NCBI GenBank assembly: GCA_024278955.1
Contig: JAJRSE010000051.1
Span: 1 to 64,000, forward strand
From: Planctomycetota bacterium
GTDB lineage: Bacteria; Planctomycetota; Planctomycetia; Pirellulales; Lacipirellulaceae
Length of the DNA stretch: 64,000 nt
Direction: 5' to 3'
Part shown: positions 9,453 through 17,401 of the stretch, one piece after another
Position numbering within the stretch: position 1 is the first letter of the stretch
Layout: each line of letters begins with the position of its first letter
Translations under genes and position numbers: made by a program
The notes under the pieces: generated by a model
Databases searched by the model: none
The model's input: the letters and a program-made list of their open reading frames with translations, nothing else
What the model was told of the DNA's origin: nothing

Positions 9453-10091
9453 ACGGCCTCGTTGACTAATCCACTTGGAAAGAAATTTTTGACAGGATAA
9501 ACAGGATTTTCTGGATAAGGGTTTAGAAGAAAGAAAAGACCCTAGATCGGTTGATAGCAAAACATGTTGCGTATGATTTGAAGGGAAAATAAAAAGCAAC
9601 CGTTCACGGGACAAAAAAGAAACACAGAGGCACGGAGAACACCGAGAAAGAAAATAGACTTTCGTTTGGCCCTGTAAGAAATATTGTGTCAGCTATCAGC
9701 ATTCGGTAGAAGTATGTTCACCGTTTTCTGAAAAGGAGAAATGACACATGGATGAAAATTTGCAATCACAAGCCGAGCAGCTAACAGAGGGATTTTCCAG
9801 TTCAGCGACGACGATTGAAAAACTCCGTGTCCTCCGTGCCTCCGTGTTTCAAATCCTTTTAATCCGAGTCGCAAATAGTCAAACTGTTTGAAGAGCGCCC
9901 CGATTTTAACCGACGAACAGAATTCGACCGAATGATCCTGCCCATCCTGTTTTATCCTGTCAAAACAAACCTGCTTTAAGGCAATTGTTCGACAAGGCCG
10001 TCTAAAACCCAGGAATTGCAACCCCTGGGATTTCTGAGCTTGCTCGAAAGATCGCCCATTTCTGTATCGGACAGCCCGTTGGTGCAAACCG
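9453..10091. repeat. Gene-free spacer with nested inverted repeats
   Basis: About 640 bp without a credible gene. The outer arms are TTTTTGACAGGATAAACAGG (from 9486) and ATCCTGTTTTATCCTGTCAA (to about 9963). The inner arms are AAACACAGAGGCACGGAGAA (from 9620) and CTCCGTGCCTCCGTGTTTC (to 9850). The latter belongs to the CACAGAG-type intergenic repeats that recur at 31.5 kb. The 132-aa ORF 9689-10087 runs through these repeats and is not supported. Confidence 0.7.
9668..9699 (+). repeat. Solo copy of the MITE terminal repeat
   Basis: GGCCCTGTAAGAAATATTGT followed by GTCAGCTATCAG matches both ends of the element at 991-1139. I found no inverted partner within the surrounding 500 bp, so this looks like a relic end or a decayed copy. 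Confidence 0.5.
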
Positions 10092-10595
10092 TCAGATCAA
10101 ATCCAACGGCGTTTGACGTCGATGCCGTTTGCGAGAACATTCCGAACAAACGCCGGAAATAATCAGCCGGTGGCCTGTCACCCGAAATTGGTGTTCGCTG
10201 GCGACTGCTTCTCGGAGTTGCTTAAGATCGGTACTTTGAAATTCGATCAGCTTGTCGCAAATGGTGCAGTGCAAATGGTCGTGCTGAGGGTAGCCGTAGT
10301 CGTGCTCGTAAACGGCTCGGCCGCCTAATGTCATCCGCCGCAACAGCCCTGCGTCGACGAGTTCGTTGAGTGTCCGATAGACCGTCGGTCGGCTAACTTT
10401 TGCCCCTTCCGTCTGCCGCGAAAGGTTGAAAATTAGCTCCTCGGCATCAAAATGGTCGTGACGCTCAAAAACATGGTCGACCAAGATGCGTCGCTGCTGC
10501 GTAATTCGCTTGCCCTTGCTTTGCAGAAACTCCGAAAATCGTTCTTGAGGGCTACTCGAAACATGCACAGGCCCGAGAGAAAAACCGCTTGTCAT
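10092..10595 (-). CDS. Fur-family transcriptional regulator
   Basis: A 167-residue metal-responsive repressor. The N-terminal winged helix includes KGKRITQQRRILVDHVF and the recognition region SRPTVYRTLNELVDAGLL. The dimerisation/metal domain has HDHLHCTICDKLIEF and a second CxxC (CSEC), the structural zinc site. Length is slightly above the family norm because of a short N-terminal extension and a basic tail (RKRHRR). Fur, PerR and Zur cannot be told apart by eye; FDAEELIF and the HDHLHC ligands do not decide it. It is transcribed alone; the FlgM-like gene on the same strand ends 296 bp upstream. No convincing Fur box was seen in its promoter. Confidence 0.92.
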   Translation of the reverse strand: MTSGFSLGPVHVSSSPQERFSEFLQSKGKRITQQRRILVDHVFERHDHFDAEELIFNLSRQTEGAKVSRPTVYRTLNELVDAGLLRRMTLGGRAVYEHDYGYPQHDHLHCTICDKLIEFQSTDLKQLREAVASEHQFRVTGHRLIISGVCSECSRKRHRRQTPLDLI

Positions 10596-10749
10596 ATGAT
10601 CACCAGGCCTCCACTCACGAATCGGGAAGTTTCAACAACAGCCGATATCAGCCCTAATTGAGACGACTAAAAACGCTGCGTTCAAACATGAAAACCACCT
10701 AGGAAAGGCAATTCCATGAGAACCAGCACTGCGATTCCATCCTAAGCCA

Positions 10750-10766
10750 TGAGACAGACCGTCTCA
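10750..10766 (-). terminator. Hairpin downstream of the FlgM-like gene
   Basis: TGAGAC, a 5-base spacer, GTCTCA: a perfect 6-bp stem 126 bp beyond the FlgM-like stop and upstream of the Fur gene. There is no T run, so a terminator role is weak; it could equally be an operator for the Fur-family gene. Confidence 0.3.
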
Positions 10767-10891
10767 AGAGGGGCCTAGAAGGCTGAGAGGCGAAGAATCG
10801 CCTGCGATCCAATCGCTTTTCTGCAAATTTTCGGTGCGCAGCGGGAAGATACCGCGAATGGGCTCAAAAAGAGGGAGGCAAAGCGAAGAAA

Positions 10892-11164
10892 TTAGCCCAG
10901 CTCGTTGAGAAGGCCTTCTAAGGCACTATCCAGCTTGTCAGGCGTCTCGTAGGTGCCTGAGGCGATTTCGCTACGGACCCGAGCCACTAGGTCTTCCCGC
11001 ACTCCAGAAACCTCAGCAGCCGAAGCGGCAGCCTCGGCAGCAGGAGAGATATCCACTCGATCAGCGGGGCCAGCCGACGAGGGCCGACTAGCTTTGGGGG
11101 CAGAGTTTGGACCCGTATGGGGGCCTTTAATGCCTTGGGTTTGTGAAGGGCCATGAATCTGCAT
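10892..11164 (-). CDS. flgM: FlgM-like anti-sigma-28 protein
   Basis: The start at 11164 (MQIHGPSQTQG) is preferred over 11230 because GGGGAGAA sits 5 bases upstream of it. The product has 90 residues. The N-terminal half is Pro/Ser-rich and presumably disordered. The C-terminal half (VREDLVARVRSEIASGTY, then TPDKLDSALEGLLNEL) matches the helical sigma-binding part of FlgM, preceded by DRVDISPAA. FlgM holds the flagellar sigma factor inactive until hook completion. No flagellar gene adjoins it, so the gene is isolated here. Planctomycetal FlgM proteins commonly start MQI-GP (family knowledge). Confidence 0.78.
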   Translation of the reverse strand: MQIHGPSQTQGIKGPHTGPNSAPKASRPSSAGPADRVDISPAAEAAASAAEVSGVREDLVARVRSEIASGTYETPDKLDSALEGLLNELG

Positions 11165-11950
11165 GTTGTTCTCCCCGTCGCTAACGGGCCGCTGTTTCTC
11201 GCCAAAGGAGGCCTCGACGAGATCGGCCAAGCGTTTCGGTTTTCTTGGTAGGAAGTAATGGGCTACTTGGTTAATGCGGGTTAGGACTATCTAGTCCAAA
11301 ATCGGTGCTTTTGGCTTTGGCTCTTATCGTGTGTTTCTCTACTTGTTGAATTTCGCCAAAGCAAGCACGTCGTCGTTGTCTCTCTCGGTCCATCTGCCAA
11401 TAGGTGGTGCCATCTTCCTGATGAAACATTTGACCTCGCAATCGCGAGAACATTTATCTCATCGACGACTCTGCTAGCAAACAAACACCGTTTCCTTACA
11501 AAAGCCGGTTGCCCCAGAGGCAACCTCTGTATCAAGTGTGACAGTCATGATCGAAGATTCAAGTAAGTCGGAACAACCAATGATGTCTAAACGCAACGCT
11601 CAACCGACTTTGAACTCGAATTCCAAATTCGCCATCTGTTCCAACGCCCACTTCAACGCCCGTTCCAACGATTGTATGGGCAAAGCCTCTCGCAAGGCTC
11701 GCACCGCTACGTCTGGATACGCACGGTAGGGATGGCCGGTTCGCCAGCGAGTACAAAAACACAAGCTCGTAGGCGACGGATCTCCCGCCCACTGAATCGT
11801 AGAGACCCAGCCAACATGGCGTCAATATCGATCTACGAATCGAGGAAAATGTGTTTGCTAGCATTAAATGCGAAACTTTGGCAGCCAACCGTGGTTTGAT
11901 AGAATAGTCGCATCTCCCCAGGAAAAGCCGTTTTCCCCAGGAAGCTCCTC
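11165..11950. other. Gene-poor spacer
   Basis: About 790 bp with only short ORFs on both strands (11538 +, 11559 -, 11287 -), none with a convincing ribosome-binding site or recognisable product. A stretch at about 11640-11680 iterates CAACGCCC/TTCCAACG words. I see no RNA gene or mobile element. Confidence 0.5.
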
Positions 11951-13015
11951 ATGTACTGTCCTTCCCTCGCTTGCCGTCTGCCCCTGGCTGTCCTGCTTCT
12001 CTGGGCTACTCCGCTCACCGCTTTGAGCATTTCCCCCGACGAAATACAAGATTTATTCGCCTCGCTGGACACCAACCAGGATGGGCAACTTAGTAAGTAC
12101 GATATCGACCCCGACCACGCTCGGCTGTTCGCCCGCCTGCTACGCACCTCCGACCTCGATCGCGATGACCAACTTTCTGCTGCCGAGTTTGCCAGCGGCC
12201 TCCAACCCAGGCGTCTCGATAAACCTCTGCCAGAAAAGCAGGGCAGCAAGCTCCCCGGCGGCAATGCCCTCTTGCTGCTACTCGTCCGCATGGATGCCAA
12301 TAGCGACCTAACTCTACAAGCGGACGAAATCTCCGAGGAGCTTCGTGGTCTCTTCAATCAAATTGAAGCAAAGCTAGGGGGTAAGCAAGACGGAATAATC
12401 ACCCGCCGCGAAATCACTCGGGTGGCCCCGCGGCTAAGCCAAGCAGCACTCCAATTCACCAAAAAAAACAACATGGATGTCGAGCTGGAAATCGCACTCC
12501 TATCCGAAAAAAAATGGGCCTTGGTCCAGCGCATGGACGGGCCCAGTCGCCCAACGGAAATGCTCTCCAGCCCAAAACAAGCTCAAGAGATCTTTAACAA
12601 CCTTGATGCTAACAGCGACGGGCAGATCACCTCTGAAGAAGTACCTCCTCCGTTTGCCGACCGCTTCGAGCAAGTGCTCTTCCGGAGCGATAAGAATCGC
12701 GATGGAAAGCTGAGCAAGAAAGAACTTTTGGCCTTCTCTCGACGCATGGCAGCTTACGAAAAGCAACGACCTCCCCAAGCAGAAATCGATCGTCGGCTTG
12801 AGGGCCTTTTCAAACAGTTCGACCGCAACAACGACCAGCTCCTCAGCCGCAAAGAAGCTCCTGAGAAATTGGCAGCTCGCTTTGATCGCATCGATGCCGA
12901 CTCCAACGGCACGCTCGACCGCCAAGAGCTTTCGCGAGCAGTAGGACTACTTAATCAGATGCGGAAACCCGAAGGCAATCGCCCCAAGAAAAAGCGGTCT
13001 CGCAAGAAACAATAA
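11951..13015 (+). CDS. Exported multi-EF-hand protein
   Basis: A 354-residue protein with a signal peptide (hydrophobic core LPLAVLLLWATPL, cleavage near residue 25). It carries about eight EF-hand-like loops: DTNQDGQLSKYD, DLDRDDQLSAAE, DANSDLTLQADE, a degenerate DGIITRRE, DANSDGQITSEE, DKNRDGKLSKKE, DRNNDQLLSRKE and DADSNGTLDRQE. Most keep the Asp/Asn ligands and the final acidic residue, so calcium binding in the periplasm or outside the cell is likely. The tail is very basic (KKKRSRKKQ). There is no catalytic domain, so it is a binding or structural protein whose partner is unknown. It stands alone between gene-poor spacers. Confidence 0.85.
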   Translation: MYCPSLACRLPLAVLLLWATPLTALSISPDEIQDLFASLDTNQDGQLSKYDIDPDHARLFARLLRTSDLDRDDQLSAAEFASGLQPRRLDKPLPEKQGSKLPGGNALLLLLVRMDANSDLTLQADEISEELRGLFNQIEAKLGGKQDGIITRREITRVAPRLSQAALQFTKKNNMDVELEIALLSEKKWALVQRMDGPSRPTEMLSSPKQAQEIFNNLDANSDGQITSEEVPPPFADRFEQVLFRSDKNRDGKLSKKELLAFSRRMAAYEKQRPPQAEIDRRLEGLFKQFDRNNDQLLSRKEAPEKLAARFDRIDADSNGTLDRQELSRAVGLLNQMRKPEGNRPKKKRSRKKQ

Positions 13016-13234
13016 TTCTCAGAAAAATTCTGTGTTTGCCTCTTTTCTCGCGAACTAGACACGAAATAATTGTCTGTCGATGGTTGCTAATGGGTTCGCA
13101 AATATTTCCGTCGCATTCGTGACGAACTCCGAACCCTACGAACGTGTCTTGCGTAATAGTGATCATTGATGCGACCCTCACCCCGTCTCTTCTTTTCCGT
13201 GGGTCGCGACGGAAGACACGAGGAGGAATCTATC

Positions 13235-13438
13235 ATGGCTGCACCAAAACTTCCCGTCCCGGCGAGTCCGAATTGTGATTTGCCACCCGTGAGCATTGAT
13301 GGCCACGCTTTGTTTGAATTCAGCATGAGACTGAACCGCGCGCTCAAACGATTCGAGCGACGATTCGGCGCAAAAGAGCTTCAGCCGGTTCCCGTTTCAC
13401 GACAAATGTGGAAACAACAGCCGCGAAAGCCTCGCTAG
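13235..13438 (+). CDS. Small basic protein of unknown function
   Basis: A 67-residue ORF. The ATG at 13235 is preceded by AGGAGG at 13221-13226 with ideal spacing, one of the best ribosome-binding sites in the window, so the longer ORF-track start at 13166 is rejected. The product has a Pro-rich N-terminus (APKLPVPASP) and a helical, Arg/Lys-rich C-terminal half (MRLNRALKRFERRFG). There is no signal peptide or known motif. It could be a small nucleic-acid- or ribosome-associated protein, but that is only a guess from its charge. It is followed by a repetitive spacer. Confidence 0.6.
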   Translation: MAAPKLPVPASPNCDLPPVSIDGHALFEFSMRLNRALKRFERRFGAKELQPVPVSRQMWKQQPRKPR

Positions 13439-13631
13439 GATTTGGCTTTCGCCCCATTCAGACCCCAGGGGCAACCGAGCCCAGAGGTCGCGTTGGCCTC
13501 TGGGTCTTGGCCTCTGGGTCTGGGGCTCTGGGTCTGGGGCTCTGGTTGTCGGGGGCAACGCCTGACGGTTATCATACGGCAAGAGATTCGTTCAACTATG
13601 CTCTTAACCGCGTGACACCGGAAGCGTTCCT
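13439..13631. repeat. Word-iterated spacer (CTCTGGGTCTGG type)
   Basis: Between 13483 and 13545 the words GGCCTCTGGGTCT and GGGGCTCTGGGTCT repeat in tandem with small changes. It has no coding potential in a sensible frame and sits just upstream of ispH. Confidence 0.6.
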
Positions 13632-14558
13632 ATGCAAGTCTTACTAGCCAGCCCCCGCGGCTTCTGCGCGGGCGTCAATATGGCGATCGAAGCTTTGGAA
13701 CTGGCCCTTCGGTCGTTGCCAACGCCGATCTACGTCTATCACGAAATTGTTCACAACAAACACGTCGTCCACCATTTTCGCGATCAGGGGGTTATCTTTG
13801 TTGAAGAGTTGTCCGAAGTACCCAAGGGTTCGACTCTGCTGTTCTCCGCCCATGGCGTCTCGCCAGAAATTCGCCAGCTGGCTTCCGAGCGTAATCTTCG
13901 CGCCATCGACGCCACCTGCCCGCTCGTGACCAAAGTACACCTCGAAGCTATCAAATACGCGAACCAAGGGTTTACCATCTTTCTGATCGGCCACGAAGGC
14001 CATGACGAAGTGATCGGCACCATGGGCGAAGCACCCGAAGCAATCGTCCTGGTCGAAACGCCCGAAGACGTCGACCGGCTTGAGGTTGCCGCCGAAGATC
14101 AGGTCGCATACCTAACGCAAACCACGCTTAGCGTCGACGACGCCAACCGCATTATCGAGCGGCTAAAAAAGCGATTCCCCAAGATCACTTCTCCCCCGAA
14201 AGACGACATCTGCTACGCAACTCAAAACCGCCAAGAAGCCGTTGCCGTTTTGGCCGACGAGGCCGACCTCACCCTAGTGCTTGGCAGCCAAAATAGCTCG
14301 AACAGCCAGCGTCTCGCAGAACTCTCGCGCGAAAGTGGTGTGCCCGCCCATCTGATCGATGGCCCGCAAGATATCAACCCGGAATGGTTCAAAAACGTGA
14401 ACACCGTTTTAGTAACTGCCGGAGCAAGTGCCCCGCAGGTGGTTGTCGAAGAAGTGCTCGACCTATTGCGTTCCGACTACAACGCAACCATCGTGCCCCG
14501 CTCGCTACGCGAAGAAAACGTGTCGTTCCCGTTGCCGCGAGAACTGCGATCGGGATAG
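13632..14558 (+). CDS. ispH: 4-hydroxy-3-methylbut-2-enyl diphosphate reductase (IspH/LytB)
   Basis: Last enzyme of the MEP isoprenoid pathway, an iron-sulfur reductase that makes IPP and DMAPP from HMBPP. The three cluster-binding cysteines are in place: Cys12 in PRGFCAGV, Cys96 in DATCPLV and Cys194 in DICYATQNRQ. Substrate-contact motifs YHEIVHNK, SAHGVSP, GHEGHDE, GSQNSSNS and TAGASAP are all present. At 308 residues it has normal full length. The ATG at 13632 places the first Cys exactly where the family has it. No other MEP gene is in the window; it is a single-gene unit ahead of the small TA-like cassette. Confidence 0.97.
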   Translation: MQVLLASPRGFCAGVNMAIEALELALRSLPTPIYVYHEIVHNKHVVHHFRDQGVIFVEELSEVPKGSTLLFSAHGVSPEIRQLASERNLRAIDATCPLVTKVHLEAIKYANQGFTIFLIGHEGHDEVIGTMGEAPEAIVLVETPEDVDRLEVAAEDQVAYLTQTTLSVDDANRIIERLKKRFPKITSPPKDDICYATQNRQEAVAVLADEADLTLVLGSQNSSNSQRLAELSRESGVPAHLIDGPQDINPEWFKNVNTVLVTAGASAPQVVVEEVLDLLRSDYNATIVPRSLREENVSFPLPRELRSG

Positions 14559-14589
14559 ATGATTAAATCGCTCAAGCTTTTGTCTGTGG

Positions 14590-14603
14590 TATAATGGTAT
14601 AAT
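14590..14603 (+). promoter_or_regulatory. Two near-contiguous TATAAT -10 boxes
   Basis: TATAAT at 14590-14595 and again at 14598-14603, 18-31 bp upstream of the ATG at 14621. No good -35 element is visible at the standard distance. The position suits the promoter of the two-gene cassette that follows. Confidence 0.4.
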
Positions 14604-14620
14604 ATAGAGCAGTAATCCAA

Positions 14621-14854
14621 ATGCCAGATCATCAGAACAAACACATCCGAGCAGCAATTAACTATGCGATCGATAATGCTTGGACATATCGTAAAGCCAG
14701 TTCTCGTGCCCACATTTGGGGAAGGTTGTTTTGCCCACTTAACGCCAGAGAAGGTTGTATCGTGGCGGTATACTCCACTCCCCGAAACCCACAAGACCAC
14801 GCCAGAGCAATACGACGTAAGGCTAACCGCTGCACACATACCCCCATTGCCTAA
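14621..14854 (+). CDS. Small conserved protein, putative toxin of a two-gene cassette
   Basis: A 77-residue protein: N-terminal helix (IRAAINYAIDNAWTYRK), then SRAHIWGRLFCP, then STPRNPQDHARAIRRKANRC. The arrangement of an aromatic helix, a (G/R)H-xWG strand and STPRNP-HAR-IRR recalls a widespread family of small orphan proteins encoded next to a protein like the following one (memory-based). The size and the His in the second strand are HicA-like in layout, but the HicA sequence motif is not present. Two TATAAT boxes lie just upstream. It ends 20 bp before the partner gene. Function is unproven; toxin is inference from size and pairing. Confidence 0.65.
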   Translation: MPDHQNKHIRAAINYAIDNAWTYRKASSRAHIWGRLFCPLNAREGCIVAVYSTPRNPQDHARAIRRKANRCTHTPIA

Positions 14855-14874
14855 TCTGCTTTTAGGATGAAGAC

Positions 14875-15129
14875 ATGACTAAGTACGAATTTAGCTTAAT
14901 CCTTGAAGGGTCTCTGGAACTCACCGAAGAAACAGCCAACAAGCTTTTCGCTTCAGGTTGCGACGATGGCTCTCCTAGCACATGCGATGGAATCTTTTCC
15001 ATCGATTTCCATCGCAAAGCAACTTCACTGGAAGAAGCAATTCGTTCGGCTATTGCAAACGTAGAATCAGCAGGCTACGAAGTGCAACGAGCAGAAATCG
15101 AAGCTAAGGACGTGCCTCAGACCGCGTAA
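14875..15129 (+). CDS. Small conserved protein, putative antitoxin partner
   Basis: An 84-residue acidic protein with AGGA 7 bases upstream of the ATG. It starts with a beta strand (KYEFSLILEGSLEL), then ETANKLFASGCDD, IFSIDFHRKA and SLEEAIRSAIANVESAGYEV. The GCDD motif and the helix with regular EAI-SAI-V spacing are typical of a small family that, as I recall, sits beside the preceding gene's family and sometimes carries an extra C-terminal HTH; that HTH is absent here. The acidic partner encoded second, 20 bp downstream, is the toxin-then-antitoxin order known from HicAB. Function inferred only. It converges with the oligopeptidase gene. Confidence 0.65.
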   Translation: MTKYEFSLILEGSLELTEETANKLFASGCDDGSPSTCDGIFSIDFHRKATSLEEAIRSAIANVESAGYEVQRAEIEAKDVPQTA

Positions 15130-15170
15130 GAGCATGAAAAATTGCTGATTAAATCGAGGAAAACTATTGG

Positions 15171-17315
15171 TCACTCTTCCTCCATCCCCAAGCTCTTCCA
15201 CAAAAATGCCCAGCGGTCGGCCGCTAAGTCGATCAGCTTGGTAATGGGCGTCCCTGCTCCATGGCCAGCTCGCTTTTCGATGCGCAAAATCACCGGAGAC
15301 GTCCCTGACTGGGCGTGTTGCAGCGCTGCTCCGAACTTAAAACTGTGCATCGGCACCACGCGGTCGTCGGTGTCGGCTGTGGTCACCATCGTGGCCGGGT
15401 AGTGAACTCCCGGGCGGACATTATGGTACGGCGAATAAGCCAGTAGGGCTTTGAACTCTTCGCGATCGTCGGTTGTGCCATACTCATCTCGCCAGAAGTG
15501 CCCCGCAGTAAACTGGTTGTAACGAAGCATGTCCATCACCCCGACCGCGGGCAAGCAAGCTCCGAACAGCTCGGGTCGCTGAGTCATCACGGCTCCGACT
15601 AATAGCCCGCCGTTGCTGCCGCCCATGATTGCCAACTTATTACTAGACGTATAATTTTCTTCGATCAGCCACTCCGCCGCAGCAATAAAATCATCAAACA
15701 CGTTTTGCTTGTTCAGCTTTTTGCCCGCTTCGTGCCAAGCTTCGCCATACTCGCCGCCCCCGCGTAAGTTGGGCACCGCCAACACGCCGCCCATTTCCAT
15801 CCAGGTCGCGTAGGTGACCGAAAACCTGGGCAAAATCGAAATATTGAAGCCACCATAGGCGTAAAGCAACGTCGGACGCTTGCCATCGAGCTTCAGATCG
15901 CGAAGGTGCGAAACAATAATTGGCACGCGCGTACCATCTTTACTTTTGAAAAATGCTTGACGTACCACAAACTTTTCAGAATCGAATTTAATCTGCGGCG
16001 TCCGAATCTTTGCGCTCTTGCCTGTCCTCAAATCGTAGCGATAAATCGAGGTCGGAGTCGTGTAGCTGGTAAACGCGTAAAAAGTCTCGGTATCGTCTTC
16101 TCGCCCTCCAAATCCATGGGCCGCCCCAACTCCAGGTAGCTCCAGTTCGTTTTGCAACTCGCCATCCGAGCTGAAAACTCGAACTTGAGAAACAACATCC
16201 TTCAAATAGCTCGCCACCAGTTTGCCATCGAGAAGGCTGACCCCTTCCAGGGTCGCATCGCTAGCGGGAATCACCTCCTTCAGATGCTCTCGCCCAGGTT
16301 TTTCAGCATCCATCGCTACTACGCGTTTAGTCGGTGCGTCCAAGTCGGTTAGAAACAAAAGTTGCTTGCCAAGGTTGCCGATCAGCGAAAACTCGTTTTC
16401 AAAGTCCTCCACCAGCGGCGTCCACTCGCCATCAAGTGGCGCTGCCACGGGGCGTAGCAGCACTTGATTCTGTGGATCGGTGCTACGGCTAATCGACATC
16501 ACCAAGTACTGGTTGTCCTCCGTCCGCTGGATCCAAAAACTCCACTTAGGGTGCTCCGGTCGGCGGTAAACCAACTGGTCCTTTTCTTGCAAATCGCCCA
16601 ATTGGTGGAAGTAGCACCTCGGGTTGATCGTGAGCGACTGAAACTTCTGCCCCTCTTCTGGTTCAGGATAGCGTGTGTAAAAGAACCCCGTGCTCTCGGC
16701 ATTCCAAACGATGTTTCCCCAGCGAGTCCAAAGCAACTGATCGGCCAACCGCTCTCCCGTGTCGATATCAAGCACATGAATTGTCGACCAATCTGAACCC
16801 GATTCTTTGCGAGAATACGCCAAACGCTTCCCATCGTCGCTGATGGCAGTCGCCCCCATTGCGATCGTCCCCTCCTCTGACCAAGTGTTCGGATCGATCA
16901 GCACACGGCCCTCGCCGTCAAAACTATCCGCAACATAAAATACGGCCTGGTTCTGGAGCCCATCGTTCTTGTAGTAAAAATAACGGCCTGCAAGCTGATG
17001 TGGCACCGAATAGCGTTCGTAGTTCCAGAGCTCTGTTAAACGCAGACGAATTGCCTCGCGCTGCTCGATCCCATCAAGGTACGATCGCGTCACTTGATTT
17101 TGCGAATCAATCCAGTCAGCTACTTCCTTTGAAGTTCGAGCGTCGTCTTCTAGCCAACGGTACGGGTCGGCGACCTCAACGCCATGGTAAGTATCAATCT
17201 GATCGACACGTCGCGTTTCTGGATACTGCAATGGAGACTCCTTGGCAGAACTTGGTACCGAAGCTAACAGCGAAGCGACTAACATGATCATCGCAATAAG
17301 GTTTCGTTGAAACAC
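15171..17315 (-). CDS. Prolyl oligopeptidase family serine peptidase (S9A), exported
   Basis: A 714-residue protein with a GTG start preceded by AAGGAG and a signal peptide ending near SSA-K. The N-terminal seven-blade propeller region (DPYRWLEDD to about residue 420) is followed by the alpha/beta-hydrolase domain. The catalytic triad is intact: Ser in MGGSNGGLLVGA, Asp in TADTDDRVVP and His in KRAGHGAG. It should cleave short peptides after Pro, outside the cytoplasm given the signal. Length fits S9A enzymes. It ends close to the convergent small-gene cassette; a REP-like hairpin separates it from the upstream radical-SAM gene, so it is probably transcribed on its own. Confidence 0.95.
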   Translation of the reverse strand: MFQRNLIAMIMLVASLLASVPSSAKESPLQYPETRRVDQIDTYHGVEVADPYRWLEDDARTSKEVADWIDSQNQVTRSYLDGIEQREAIRLRLTELWNYERYSVPHQLAGRYFYYKNDGLQNQAVFYVADSFDGEGRVLIDPNTWSEEGTIAMGATAISDDGKRLAYSRKESGSDWSTIHVLDIDTGERLADQLLWTRWGNIVWNAESTGFFYTRYPEPEEGQKFQSLTINPRCYFHQLGDLQEKDQLVYRRPEHPKWSFWIQRTEDNQYLVMSISRSTDPQNQVLLRPVAAPLDGEWTPLVEDFENEFSLIGNLGKQLLFLTDLDAPTKRVVAMDAEKPGREHLKEVIPASDATLEGVSLLDGKLVASYLKDVVSQVRVFSSDGELQNELELPGVGAAHGFGGREDDTETFYAFTSYTTPTSIYRYDLRTGKSAKIRTPQIKFDSEKFVVRQAFFKSKDGTRVPIIVSHLRDLKLDGKRPTLLYAYGGFNISILPRFSVTYATWMEMGGVLAVPNLRGGGEYGEAWHEAGKKLNKQNVFDDFIAAAEWLIEENYTSSNKLAIMGGSNGGLLVGAVMTQRPELFGACLPAVGVMDMLRYNQFTAGHFWRDEYGTTDDREEFKALLAYSPYHNVRPGVHYPATMVTTADTDDRVVPMHSFKFGAALQHAQSGTSPVILRIEKRAGHGAGTPITKLIDLAADRWAFLWKSLGMEEE

Positions 17316-17352
17316 TGGAACTCCTTTTTAGACAAACGGTCGCCGCGCGTAG

Positions 17353-17380
17353 GCCGGAACAAGCGAAGCGAAGTTCCGGC
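17353..17380 (-). terminator. REP-like hairpin between radical-SAM and peptidase genes
   Basis: GCCGGAAC, a 12-base spacer AAGCGAAGCGAA, GTTCCGGC: a perfect 8-bp stem 22 bp past the radical-SAM stop. TAGGCCGGAACAAGCG...TTCCGGCA is a layout seen in REP-type intergenic repeats of many bacteria (memory). It could end the upstream transcript or protect its 3' end. Confidence 0.5.
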
Positions 17381-17401
17381 ATTTGAAATCTCGACCTAAA
17401 A

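Noticed and set aside
9689-10087. 132-aa minus-strand ORF
   Set aside because: Runs through nested inverted repeats and a solo MITE end; no ribosome-binding site or plausible fold.
11559-11888. 109-aa minus-strand ORF in the spacer before the EF-hand gene
   Set aside because: No ribosome-binding site, overlapping ORFs in other frames of equal quality, and no recognisable product.
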